Source: Streptomyces sp. NRRL F-6492 (GTDB taxonomy: Bacteria; Actinomycetota; Actinomycetes; Streptomycetales; Streptomycetaceae). Taken from it: 14,201 bases of DNA. Of this stretch, positions 1-6,958 are shown in pieces. The translations under genes were made by a program, and so were the position numbers. The notes beneath the pieces are model-generated. The model saw only the letters and a list, made by a program, of their open reading frames with translations. It was not told the DNA's origin and searched no databases. Each line of letters begins with the position of its first letter. The first letter of the stretch is position 1. The stretch covers positions 1 to 14,201 of the forward strand of contig NZ_LGEG01000028.1 in assembly GCF_001280125.1 (NCBI RefSeq), given 5' to 3'.

Positions 1-2439
1 GCCGGCCTTGTCGTAGGAGTAGTTCGAGGCGACGGAGGGTTCCCCCGTCTTCTGGGGTTCGACGCGGGTCAGGCGGCCCTGGCTGTCGTAGCCGTAGGTC
101 GTGGTGATCTGGTTCGTGTTGTCCTTGCGGGTGCGGATCTTGGTGCCGTCGGTCGTGCCGCCGGTGCCGTACTTGTAGGTGTAGGTGAGGTCGACCAGGG
201 TGGCGGTGCCCGAGACCGCCTTGATCGCGGTGGGTCGGTTGGAGGCGTCCAGGGTGATGCTCTGGGTGGTGCCGCCGGGGTAGGTGGTCTTGGTGCGCTT
301 GTCGTTGTTGTTGTACGCGTAGGTGGTCTTCTTGCCCGCCGGGTCCAGCAGTTCGGTCAGGCGGCCGGCCTTGTCCCAGGTGTAGTCGGTCTTGCCGTTC
401 GGGTCCTTGTACCAGTCGACCTCACCGCCGCCGGGGGTGTAGGCCAGGGTGATGGTCGAGGCGTCTGGAAGGATACGGAACTGCTCCCGGTTCAAGGCAT
501 CGAAAGTCCACCTGGTAGTGCCGGTGCCGTCGGTACGTGAGGTGGTGTTGCCGTCGGCGTCGTAGGTGTGGGTGACGGTGGCGTAGCCGGAGGTATCGGT
601 CTTGATGATCCGGTCGCGGGCGTCGTAGCTGTAGAGGGTCTTGACTCCGCGGCCGTCGGTGGAGGTGGCGGTGCGGCCCAGGGCGTCGTAGGTGTAGGTG
701 GTGACACCCAGGGGTGCGGGTGGGGTGACCTTGGTCAGGTTGCCCTTGGTGTCGTAGGTGAAGGACGTGGTCTTGCCGTTGGCGTCCTTCGCGGTGCAGC
801 GCTGGCCCTGGAACCCGCCGCAGGTGGGGGTGGCGGGGTTGTAGGTGTAGGTGCGCTGTCCGCCCTCGGTGCCGCTGGTGGTCACCGACAGCGTGTTGCC
901 GGCCGCGTCGTAGGCGTAGGTGTCCTTGCGGCCGTCGGCGTCACTCATGCTGGTGGGCAGATCGGCCCCGGCGACCGTCTGGTACTGGGCGGCCGCGTTC
1001 GCCCCGGTGGGCAGCTTGGCCGAGGTCGGGTTGTTGCGGGTGTCCCAGCCGTAGGTGGTGACGTTGCCGCCCGTACCGCCGGTGCCTGTGCCCATCGCGT
1101 CGGTCGCGGTCTGCACCAGATGGTTCTGGTAGCTGGTGGAGCGGTTGTGGCCCAGCGGATCGGTGACCTTGGTGATCTCACCGTCCGCGTTGTGGGTGTG
1201 GAGCGTGCGGTCGCCGTCCGGATCGACCGCCGTCGTCGTGCCCGCCTGATACGGGTATGCGGTGTCGTAGGCGTAGGTCCAGGTCGGACCGACGCCGCTG
1301 ACGGTCAGCCGCTGCACGGAGACGACCCGGTTCTGTGCGTCGTAGTTGAACAGGGTCTCGTTGCCGCGCGGGGTGGTGACCTTCGCGACCCGGTTGGAGG
1401 AGTCGTAGGTGTAGAGGGTGGATTTGCCGTCGGTGTCGGTGGACTTGACCAGGTTCCCGCCGCCCTCACCATTGACGTCCGGTGCGGACAGTTCGTGGGA
1501 GACGGTGCGGCCGGCGTTGTCGGTGGCCTGCCAGTGCGTTCCGTCCTGCTTGACGAGGTCGATCCAGCGGCCCGAGCGGGTCTCGGTGAGCTTGAAGCCG
1601 GTGTGCTCGCCGTCCTGCTCGTGACGGGTGACGGTGATGGTCCCGTTGTTCTTGTCGGTGACCTTCGTCAGGACGCCGCCGGAGGTGTAGGTGTCCTTCG
1701 AGCCCGACTTGCGGTCGGTCAGCGTGTAGGTGCCGTCCGCGTTCTTCTTCAGGTCCTTGCTGTACCCGGACGGCGTGGCGAGCGTGCCGTCGGCGTTCTT
1801 GGTGAAGCGCACCGCCGCGCCGGTGGCGTCGTAGTGGATCACCTCACTGGTGAACATCAGGTCCAGGCGCCGCTCATAGCCCTGCCACCAGTTCTCCACC
1901 TGGCCGTACGGGCCGGTGAAGGAGTTGTAGGTCCGGGTCAGCTGCAGCTTCTGGCCCACCCCGGCGATGTCGAAGTCGGTCGCGGCCAGCATCAGGTTGC
2001 CGTTGGACAGGTTCACCCGCGCCACCAGGGCGTCGGTCAGACGGGTGTCGGAGTAGCGGTGCCAGGGCACCTCGCCCTGCCCCTCCGGCACGAACGTCAG
2101 CACCCCCAGCGCCGAACGCGTCGACTTCTGCGGCTCCCCCCCGCTGCGGTGCTGCTTCTGGGCCTCACGCCAGGCGGCCTCCTCTGCCGAGGGTGTGGCC
2201 GACGGCTCGCTGGGCACCGGCTTGTTGACACCCACCGGCACCTCCGGCACGGCGGGCTCGGAACCATCCCGGCCCCAGGCGGACGAGGCCGGTGCCTCCT
2301 CTTGCCCGGCCGCGACCGCGGTCGCGGCCGGGAGCGAGGACAGGGCCAGCGCGCCGGAAGTGATCACGGCCAGTGCGGCCAGACGAGCGGTCTTCTTGCG
2401 GGCGCGCCACGAAGACGCGCTTAAGACACGCGAGTTCAC
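1..2439 (-). CDS. Secreted RHS/YD-repeat protein, N-terminal part (runs off the left edge)
   Basis: An uninterrupted minus-strand frame runs from a GTG at 2439 to base 1, giving 813 codons with the C-terminus missing. The GTG follows a G-rich Shine-Dalgarno tract (2446-2450) at a normal distance. Residues 1-45 look like a signal peptide: a basic stretch (RARKKTAR), a hydrophobic core (LAALAVITSGALALSS) and an Ala-rich cleavage region. Near residue 170 the motif QLTRTYNS followed by a WWQGYERRLD stretch matches the conserved lead-in of actinobacterial RHS proteins. About twelve YD-type repeats follow, such as YTYDSSNR, FNYDAQNR, YAYDAAGN, YTYDALGR, YGYDSQGR and YSYDKAG. RHS proteins form a large beta-cocoon shell that often encloses a C-terminal toxin. 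That end, and any immunity gene, lie beyond the window. Codon 6 is TTA (2422-2424), a rare leucine codon in Streptomyces. The repeat class is certain; the function is inferred. Confidence 0.93.
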   Translation of the reverse strand, partial: MNSRVLSASSWRARKKTARLAALAVITSGALALSSLPAATAVAAGQEEAPASSAWGRDGSEPAVPEVPVGVNKPVPSEPSATPSAEEAAWREAQKQHRSGGEPQKSTRSALGVLTFVPEGQGEVPWHRYSDTRLTDALVARVNLSNGNLMLAATDFDIAGVGQKLQLTRTYNSFTGPYGQVENWWQGYERRLDLMFTSEVIHYDATGAAVRFTKNADGTLATPSGYSKDLKKNADGTYTLTDRKSGSKDTYTSGGVLTKVTDKNNGTITVTRHEQDGEHTGFKLTETRSGRWIDLVKQDGTHWQATDNAGRTVSHELSAPDVNGEGGGNLVKSTDTDGKSTLYTYDSSNRVAKVTTPRGNETLFNYDAQNRVVSVQRLTVSGVGPTWTYAYDTAYPYQAGTTTAVDPDGDRTLHTHNADGEITKVTDPLGHNRSTSYQNHLVQTATDAMGTGTGGTGGNVTTYGWDTRNNPTSAKLPTGANAAAQYQTVAGADLPTSMSDADGRKDTYAYDAAGNTLSVTTSGTEGGQRTYTYNPATPTCGGFQGQRCTAKDANGKTTSFTYDTKGNLTKVTPPAPLGVTTYTYDALGRTATSTDGRGVKTLYSYDARDRIIKTDTSGYATVTHTYDADGNTTSRTDGTGTTRWTFDALNREQFRILPDASTITLAYTPGGGEVDWYKDPNGKTDYTWDKAGRLTELLDPAGKKTTYAYNNNDKRTKTTYPGGTTQSITLDASNRPTAIKAVSGTATLVDLTYTYKYGTGGTTDGTKIRTRKDNTNQITTTYGYDSQGRLTRVEPQKTGEPSVASNYSYDKAG

Positions 2440-2814
2440 AAGGATCCCCCCACGGGATATGTGCACCGGTGACCCCACTGGCCACCGGGCGCACACAACC
2501 TGTCACGCCACAAACACAGATCCGACGCCGTGCCCGCGATCTTCCTCCACACACGGCCAGGAACCAGACCCTCCGCATGACACCCGCTCACACCGTTTAG
2601 GCGTACATTTCGGATTTCACCGACGCTCACGAATCACGAAACAGACGAACCGGACCTCCGTCGCGACCGAAAGTGAACAGGCGTTCGTCACCACTGTCAG
2701 TTGCGTTCCGGTCATCACTCACTGGCATTCCAGCCACCGAAGCGCTCGCGGCAATATCACCTGCAACCCGCCTGGTCTGCCATCCCCGGACTGCTCAGCC
2801 ACCTGCCCGGTAAC
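2440..2814. other. Gene-poor intergenic stretch upstream of the RHS gene
   Basis: Reading frames here lack Streptomyces-like third-position bias and appear to be shadows. The stretch should carry the RHS promoter reading leftward, but I could not pick a convincing -35/-10 pair. It is less GC-rich than its surroundings, especially around 2600-2700. I see no RNA gene or clear repeat. Confidence 0.5.
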
Positions 2815-3186
2815 ACCGGAGGCACGCCGCACCAGCCCGGTCAGGTCGCCAAGGTCTGCGCGCGCAAGGACCTGGCCGAGCTCGTCGCCGCGGACACCCC
2901 GCTCGGCCCCGACCAGACCACCACCCGCCTGCGGGTGAGGAGGGTGGGGTTCGACTGGACGGTCAAGCCGACGCGGATCCGATCCGCGGAGTGGGCCGAG
3001 GTGGAGTTCGGTACCTCGCGGGCCGGGGCGTCCCTGGTCCCGCTCTACCGCACCGCTGACGTCAACGCCCTCCCCCGGGCGCATCCCGAAGCCGACTGGG
3101 AGGAACTCCGCCGGGTCGGGAGAAGCCGGCCCTCGCCGCTCGCCGCGCTGCTCCCGAAGACGGAGGCGAAGGTGGCGTCGATGTAG
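2815..3186 (+). pseudogene. 5'-truncated remnant of an actinobacterial hypothetical protein
   Basis: From about 2815 to the TAG at 3184-3186 one plus frame has strong G/C third-position bias, giving roughly 120 codons. The same frame stays open upstream to a TTG at 2701, but codon use there is not Streptomyces-like and there is no good ribosome site. Visible segments are ARKDLAELVAADTPLG, RIRSAEWAEVEFGTSRAG, VPLYRTADVNAL and DWEELRRVGRSRPSPLAAL. From memory, the VPLYRTADV...DWE.LR....RSPLAAL pattern ends modular, possibly DNA-binding, Streptomyces proteins of unknown function, so this looks like the 3' end of such a gene with its front lost. A short intact gene starting at the TTG is less likely. 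Confidence 0.5.
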
Positions 3187-3203
3187 GAGCCGGACAGGCG
3201 AAG

Positions 3204-3240
3204 AGGGGCGGCCGCCCGAGATTTCCGGGTGGCCGCCCCT
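3204..3240. terminator. Strong hairpin terminator, probably bidirectional
   Basis: Two 15-base arms (3204-3218 and 3226-3240) pair with a single G-T wobble around a 7-base loop, and a short T run follows on plus. It lies between the plus-strand remnant ending at 3186 and the minus-strand gcvH-like gene ending at 3260, so it could stop transcription from both sides. Confidence 0.75.
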
Positions 3241-3259
3241 TTCGCCGCGTCGGGCGGGT

Positions 3260-3643
3260 TCAGCCCTGGTGGACGAGTCGCTCGTACGTCACGGCGCCGA
3301 GGAGGTCGACCGGCTCGCCCGTGTCGGTCAGGTCGATCGCCACGAGCCAGCCCTCGCCGTAGGGGTCGTCATTGACCGCCCCGGAGTTCAAGGCGAGTTC
3401 GTCGTTGACCGCGACGACCTTCCCCGAGAGCGGGGCGTAGACGTCGAAGGCCGCTCCCGCGGACTTCACCTGGCCCATGCCCTGCCCCACGGCCAAGATC
3501 TCTCCCACCCGGGGGAGGTGAGCGGAGACGACGGCCCCGAGCCGGCCCTGGGCGTTGTCGGTGATCCCGATCCGCGCCTCCTCTTCGCCCGTCCTCAGCA
3601 CCCACACGTGGTTCTCGGTGTACTTCAGCTCTTCCGGGACCAC
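3260..3643 (-). CDS. GcvH-like protein lacking the lipoyl lysine
   Basis: This encodes 127 aa, the usual length of glycine cleavage H protein. The GTG start at 3643 is chosen because AAGGAGGA lies just upstream and the product then begins MVPEELKYTENHVWV, matching the GcvH N-terminus; the frame is open further upstream to 3784 without such a site. The core is recognisable: IGITDNAQGRLGAVVSAHLP, VYAPLSGKVVAVND, GEGWL and the C-terminal DLLGAVTYERL. In active H proteins the lipoylated lysine sits in an ESxK motif just before the SDLYSP strand. Aligning FDVYAPLSG to that strand puts Gly63 at the lysine position (sequence VKSAGAAFD). The nearby Lys60 is three residues too early. The protein therefore probably cannot carry lipoate in the normal way. 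No gcvT or gcvP neighbour is present. Family assignment is firm; function is open. Confidence 0.88.
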   Translation of the reverse strand: MVPEELKYTENHVWVLRTGEEEARIGITDNAQGRLGAVVSAHLPRVGEILAVGQGMGQVKSAGAAFDVYAPLSGKVVAVNDELALNSGAVNDDPYGEGWLVAIDLTDTGEPVDLLGAVTYERLVHQG

Positions 3644-3950
3644 CGCTCCTCCTTCATGCCGCGTCCATGTCCGACACCCGGTGAAACGACAACCCGGCCC
3701 CGGCGGATACGACCGGCCCGGCCAGGAGCCTCCGGCGCGCAGGCGCGGCCAACGGATGGAGTTGTTCGGCAGTAGCCAGAGCAAATGGGCGGATCAGGTC
3801 GGTACGGAGACGGGCAGGATCGGTGCCCTTTCCTTGTCTGCGATCTTTTACCTGTCACCGCCTGCCGGCCGTAGGCTGAGCCCCCGGTACTCCACCAGGT
3901 TCTGCCGGGAACCTTTGGCAGGGCGCGCAACATCGTCAAAGAAGGTCAGC
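3644..3950. other. Divergent intergenic region
   Basis: This separates the minus-strand gcvH-like gene from the plus-strand gene at 3951 and must hold promoters for both. Frames crossing it lack coding bias. Apart from one candidate -10 box near 3872 I see no repeat or RNA gene. Confidence 0.5.
3847..3877 (+). promoter_or_regulatory. Candidate promoter for the gene at 3951
   Basis: TAGGCT at 3872-3877 fits the TAGGNT -10 box common in Streptomyces. TTTACC at 3847-3852 is a possible -35 with a 19-base spacer, slightly long. The -10 lies 73 bases before the ATG. Sequence match only. Confidence 0.3.
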
Positions 3951-4763
3951 ATGAGGGACGAGTTCTGCTTCGAGCCTCCGGTCGGAGCCATCACCGTCAG
4001 CCACCGGGACAAGGGTCTGGCGCTTCTGAAAGGTCTCGGTGCGCATGCCCTGCGTCTGGAGTTGGAGGTGCGGCTCCCGGCCGCCGCCGAGGCCGGCCGA
4101 GTCCTGACCTTGGAGACCGACTTGCATGCTCCCGCCGGTACCGGTTCGCTGCTGTGGCTGGGGTCGGCCGCCGTGACCGTGCCTTTCCAGCCGGGCACGG
4201 TCGAGCGGCCGCACGTGCAGTACGTCCTTCCCAACACCCTGGTGCGGGCCCTGGAGGAACGGCGCCGCGGCGACCTGCGCCTGGAGGTGAACGTACGGGC
4301 CGTACTTCCCCAGGCGTCCGTTCATCCCGGCTGCCCCGACGTGCGACTGCGCCTGGACGTAGCCGAGGACCACTGGCTCAAGGAGCTCGAAGGGCTGGGC
4401 CGCTCCCTCGGTGTGGAGATGCTCCTGCCCTTCCCCGCCTGCGACCGGCCCGGGCACAAGGCGGCCGATCATCTTCTGGAAGCACAGCGCAAGTTGCGGG
4501 AGAACGACATCGACGGTGCCCTGTCCGGTGCTCGCCGTGCCCTGGAGCACGTCGAACGCCACAGCGGCTGGGGCCGGCCGGGCAAGAAGCCGAAGCGTGA
4601 ACGTGATGTGGGCGAGCGCTGGACCGTGATCCGCAAGGCGATCGAGGAACAGACCACCATAGGCGCGCGCCCGGACGCTATGGGCAAGACCTTCATCCAC
4701 AGCCGCGCGGACGCCGAAACGGTCATCGCCCTGACCGCCGCCCTGGTACGGCTGATCGACTGA
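3951..4763 (+). CDS. Hypothetical protein with beta-rich N-terminus and helical (possibly HEPN-like) C-terminus
   Basis: This encodes 270 aa from an ATG with GAAGG five to six bases upstream. Residues 30-160 alternate short hydrophobic strands (LRLELEVRLP, LLWLGSAAVTVPF, LRLEVNVRAVLP, DVRLRLDVAEDHWL), suggesting a beta-sandwich. Residues 168-270 are helical, including a segment at 170-205 (AADHLLEAQRKLRENDIDGA) that resembles the helical bundle after which HEPN-type domains are named, and a last helix starting FIHSRADAETVIALTAAL. I do not see a confident catalytic RxxxxH. The WLKELEGLG motif between the halves recalls a widespread family of uncharacterised bacterial and archaeal proteins, from memory only. 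There is no signal peptide or membrane segment. It stands alone, divergent from the gcvH-like gene. No function is assigned. Confidence 0.85.
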   Translation: MRDEFCFEPPVGAITVSHRDKGLALLKGLGAHALRLELEVRLPAAAEAGRVLTLETDLHAPAGTGSLLWLGSAAVTVPFQPGTVERPHVQYVLPNTLVRALEERRRGDLRLEVNVRAVLPQASVHPGCPDVRLRLDVAEDHWLKELEGLGRSLGVEMLLPFPACDRPGHKAADHLLEAQRKLRENDIDGALSGARRALEHVERHSGWGRPGKKPKRERDVGERWTVIRKAIEEQTTIGARPDAMGKTFIHSRADAETVIALTAALVRLID

Positions 4764-4846
4764 CCCGATCCCGGGCAACATCCCAACAACGGGCAGAGGG
4801 TGCGGCTGGGCTTCTGTGCGCTTCGGAGCCGCGCGGTGCCGGTCTC

Positions 4847-5311
4847 CTACCAGAGGCTGGGGGTGTCGGTCAGGGCGATGCGGGCGGTGATGCGTTTGCC
4901 GACCGGTTCCTGCTCGATGAACAGCTCCTCGGTGACGGCCTTGACGATCTCCATGCCGTGCTGGCCGATCCGGCCCGGATCAGCCGTCCGGGCCGCCGGA
5001 ATCGCCGGGTCGCTGTCCCACACCACGATGTCCACACTGCGCGTGCTGAGGCGCAGCTCCATCAGGACGGGGCCGGGAGCGTACTTGCAGGCGTTGGTGA
5101 CCAGTTCACTGACGACCAAGGCGGTGAGATCCCGTGCGCGTTCCGAGACCGTCAGGTGATGTTCGGCGCGGGCCTTGTTCAGGAAGGCGGCGGCGTGGTG
5201 ACGGGCGTCGGCTATGCAGCCGTCGTCCCCGTCCAGCGCGTAGCCGGCGCGCATCAGGTACTCGCCCGGAAGGGGCTGTGCGCTGCCGTCATGATCGGCA
5301 CAGGGTTCCAC
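4847..5311 (-). CDS. RsbW-like anti-sigma factor / HATPase-domain regulatory protein
   Basis: This encodes 154 aa. The GTG start at 5311 has GAGGA eight bases upstream. It carries the GHKL ATP-binding fold of the serine-kinase anti-sigma type. The N-box SELVTNACKYA (residues 68-78) holds the expected Glu and Asn, a D-box lies at WDSDPAIPA (98-106), and a glycine-containing lid segment GRIGQHGMEIV lies at 113-123. The length matches the single-domain HATPase_c_2 proteins that are abundant in Streptomyces. Such proteins bind ATP, hold a sigma factor or other target, and phosphorylate a STAS antagonist. The divergent neighbour at 5482 is exactly such a STAS protein, which supports partner switching between the two. 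The sigma factor is not in the window. Domain call firm; target unknown. Confidence 0.92.
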   Translation of the reverse strand: MEPCADHDGSAQPLPGEYLMRAGYALDGDDGCIADARHHAAAFLNKARAEHHLTVSERARDLTALVVSELVTNACKYAPGPVLMELRLSTRSVDIVVWDSDPAIPAARTADPGRIGQHGMEIVKAVTEELFIEQEPVGKRITARIALTDTPSLW

Positions 5312-5481
5312 CGGATTCGTCCTCGTTCCCGTTCATCCGGTGCGGCTACCCGCCCGGCCAGTCCTCACGCGGCACAAGCCGGCCCGCGCCGCTGTCCGGG
5401 TGGGCCCGGGCTGGACGGGTGAGGCACAATCGTCCGCGCACGCCGCTGCCGCAAGGCAGCATAAACGCTGTTGAGGAGACG
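5312..5481. promoter_or_regulatory. Shared divergent promoter region of the HATPase and STAS genes
   Basis: This 170-base region lies between two divergent starts and must contain both promoters unless transcription enters from elsewhere. I could not pick reliable -35/-10 boxes. The STAS gene's ribosome site GAGGAG is at 5473-5478. Confidence 0.4.
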
Positions 5482-5832
5482 ATGACCAGCAACGACAGAG
5501 CCGACTGGCCCGCCCGACTGTCCGCAGTGCACCGTGTGGTCGACGGCGTGCGCATCGCCACCCTGCACGGCGAGATCGACTACGACGAGACGGACATCCT
5601 GCGCCAGGCCCTGCTGCCCGAAGGCCAGCCGGTGCTGCCGGTCGTGGCCGACATGAGCGGCGTGACCTTTCTCGACTCCAGCGGCATCAATGTCCTGCTC
5701 AGGATCAGCCAGCAGGTGAGCCGGCTGCGCATCGCCGCACCCACCGAATCCGTCCGACGCGTTCTGGCCCTGGTCGGCGCCGACACCGTCATCGACTGCC
5801 ACCCCACCGTTGAGGACGCCCTGCACGCCTGA
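5482..5832 (+). CDS. STAS-domain anti-anti-sigma factor (RsbV/SpoIIAA-like)
   Basis: This encodes 116 aa, a normal single-domain STAS length. The ATG at 5482 follows GAGGAG with a 3-base spacer. The frame is open further upstream, but codon bias begins here. Family features in order are VVDGVRIATLHGEIDYDE (strand with the conserved Gly-Glu-Ile-Asp turn), VVADMSGVTFLDSSGINVLL with the DSSG phosphorylation loop at residues 65-68, and the C-terminal LRIAAPTESVRRVLALVGAD helix-strand region. The serine acceptor is intact, so it should be a substrate for an RsbW-like kinase such as the divergent one at 4847-5311. A GC-rich 6-bp hairpin lies just after the stop (5843-5859). Signals and target sigma factor are not visible. 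Confidence 0.94.
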   Translation: MTSNDRADWPARLSAVHRVVDGVRIATLHGEIDYDETDILRQALLPEGQPVLPVVADMSGVTFLDSSGINVLLRISQQVSRLRIAAPTESVRRVLALVGADTVIDCHPTVEDALHA

Positions 5833-5838
5833 CACTCC

Positions 5839-6021
5839 CTACCGCGGCGGCCGGCCGCGATCCGCAGTCGTACGACGACGGCCCTCCGGACACCGACCAA
5901 CCGCCGACGGGTGGGTCAGGCGGGGAGTGGAGGGGGTCAGGGCGGGGTGGTCGATATGGTGGTGCTCGATGTCGACGCCGTACGCACCGCCCCACGCCTC
6001 CCAGACGAGCCGGCCAACCGT
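5839..6021 (-). pseudogene. 3' continuation of the RapZ-C-like gene beyond an in-frame TAG
   Basis: After the TAG at 6022-6024 the same frame stays open for 60 codons to a TAG at 5839-5841. The first 30 or so have near-pure G/C third positions. The encoded stretch TVGRLVWEAWGGAYGVDIEH followed by HHIDHPAL fits the helix and last strand expected after the GGxHRSV loop of RapZ C-terminal domains. It ends 6 bases from the stop of the convergent STAS gene. This looks like the original C-terminus, cut off by one base change, perhaps GAG (Glu) to TAG. A sequencing error is possible. Confidence 0.6.
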
Positions 6022-6360
6022 CTAGGCCGCCGCAACACTGCGATGACGGCCGCCCTGGCACGCCATGGTGAGCCGGGCGAGACAACCGACGGGCACTTCG
6101 TCGGCCAGGGCGCGGAGTTGGACGGCGGTCCGGTTGATCAGGGTCAGGGCGCCGGGGGTCTTCAGGACGTGGGCGTAGACGTTGCCGTTCAGGTCGGTGC
6201 GGTAGCGCATCGCGGGGTCGTCGGCCGGGTTGCGCAGGGCGCGGCTGAGGTCGAGGTAGAGACCGGTGGCAACGAGGGCGTGGGCGCCTTCGTGACGGAT
6301 GCCGATCGAGGAGATGACGGCGGCGACCAGGCCCCGCCCGGGGAGATGTGTGATCTGCAT
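6022..6360 (-). CDS. RapZ C-terminal-domain-like protein, truncated by an in-frame stop
   Basis: This encodes 112 aa from the ATG at 6360, with a weak GGGGG ribosome site. It aligns by eye with the C-terminal domain of RapZ (YvcJ family). The D37-L-S-R40...NP segment corresponds to the D-x-R...NP of RapZ, MRYRTDLNGNVYAHVL to the conserved LRPMTGLDAPVAEYL-like region, and LTMACQGGRHRSVAAA at 97-112 to the signature CxGGxHRSV loop. In enterobacteria this domain binds small RNAs and adaptor partners. Stand-alone copies occur in Streptomyces with unknown roles. There is no N-terminal P-loop kinase domain. The reading frame stops right after HRSVAAA, before the expected final helix and strand, which are still encoded downstream. 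The protein may be inactive or depend on readthrough. Confidence 0.72.
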   Translation of the reverse strand: MQITHLPGRGLVAAVISSIGIRHEGAHALVATGLYLDLSRALRNPADDPAMRYRTDLNGNVYAHVLKTPGALTLINRTAVQLRALADEVPVGCLARLTMACQGGRHRSVAAA

Positions 6361-6508
6361 GTCCCCCGCCCTCGTCCGGCTTCAAGGCTTCCGGAAGGAA
6401 TTGTCCGTTGCCTCCGAGAACACCCAACGGGCAACGAGACGTGCCGTTTCGGCGGGCGCGGTGGCGGTGGTGGTGTCAGCCGGAGGGGGTGCCGGCGGGG
6501 TCCCGGCC
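6361..6508. other. Intergenic gap in the minus-strand gene row
   Basis: Frames crossing this gap have mixed third positions and appear non-coding. It holds the weak ribosome site of the RapZ-C-like gene at its left end. I see no clear promoter or terminator. Confidence 0.4.
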
Positions 6509-6928
6509 TCAGTCCAGCGTGCCCCATGCCTTCCAGGGGCCGTCGTCCTCCTGTGCGGGGGCGGTGCGCGAGCGACAGAAAAGCGGGGCGGGCCGAGGCG
6601 GAGGCGGGGTGGGCCGCTCCGGATGGGCGAGAGGCCGTGCGGGCGGGGGCGGGGTGATCCGCTCGGCCTGCGCGAGCAGGGCGAGGACGGCGGCCGTGCA
6701 GGCGGCCCGCCACTCGGCCCGTGCTTCCTTCGACAGGTCCGGCGGGACGGGCAGGCGGCGCAGGACCTGTCCGGCCACCGTATGTAGGGCTCCGGCCTCC
6801 ACCAGCCGCAGCAACTCCTCCGGCTCCTCGTCCATACGCAACGGGCACGATGAGAGCAGCGCGAGAAGCCGGGCACGGGTCGAAAAACGCGACGCAACAG
6901 GCACACCCCCTTCAACAACCGGCACCAC
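6509..6928 (-). CDS. Small hypothetical protein with helical core and Pro-rich tail
   Basis: This encodes about 139 aa. The start is uncertain: GTG at 6928, or an internal GTG at 6904 directly after GAAGGGGGT. Strong coding bias covers the middle: RARLLALLSSC, EEPEELLRLVEAGALHTVAG, and a long helix EARAEWRAACTAAVLALL. A proline-rich tail (ITPPPPARPLAHPERPTPPP) and a short acidic end (EDDGPWKAWGTLD) follow. There is no signal peptide or membrane helix. It starts 30 bases after the stop of the CCHH protein gene on the same strand, so the two are probably co-transcribed. I do not recognise the family. Confidence 0.65.
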   Translation of the reverse strand: MVPVVEGGVPVASRFSTRARLLALLSSCPLRMDEEPEELLRLVEAGALHTVAGQVLRRLPVPPDLSKEARAEWRAACTAAVLALLAQAERITPPPPARPLAHPERPTPPPPRPAPLFCRSRTAPAQEDDGPWKAWGTLD

Positions 6929-6958
6929 CAGCCGGTACGGGCGGTCAGGGGCAGCCCG

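Noticed and set aside
1..2000. YD-rich region considered as a DNA tandem repeat
   Set aside because: Repetition is at protein level with divergent nucleotides and variable spacing; no direct DNA repeat unit is visible.
568..2424. Long plus-strand open frame of 618 codons
   Set aside because: It is antisense to the RHS gene, has Val/Gly/Ala-rich low-complexity content and no recognisable domain; the minus frame gives clear YD repeats.
3644..3784. Upstream extension of the gcvH-like frame
   Set aside because: GcvH similarity begins exactly at the GTG with AAGGAGGA upstream; the extra 47 residues have no family counterpart.
3936..4781. Minus-strand 281-codon frame opposite the gene at 3951
   Set aside because: Composition is shadow-like (Gly/Gln/His rich) and the plus frame has the better ribosome site and predicted secondary structure.
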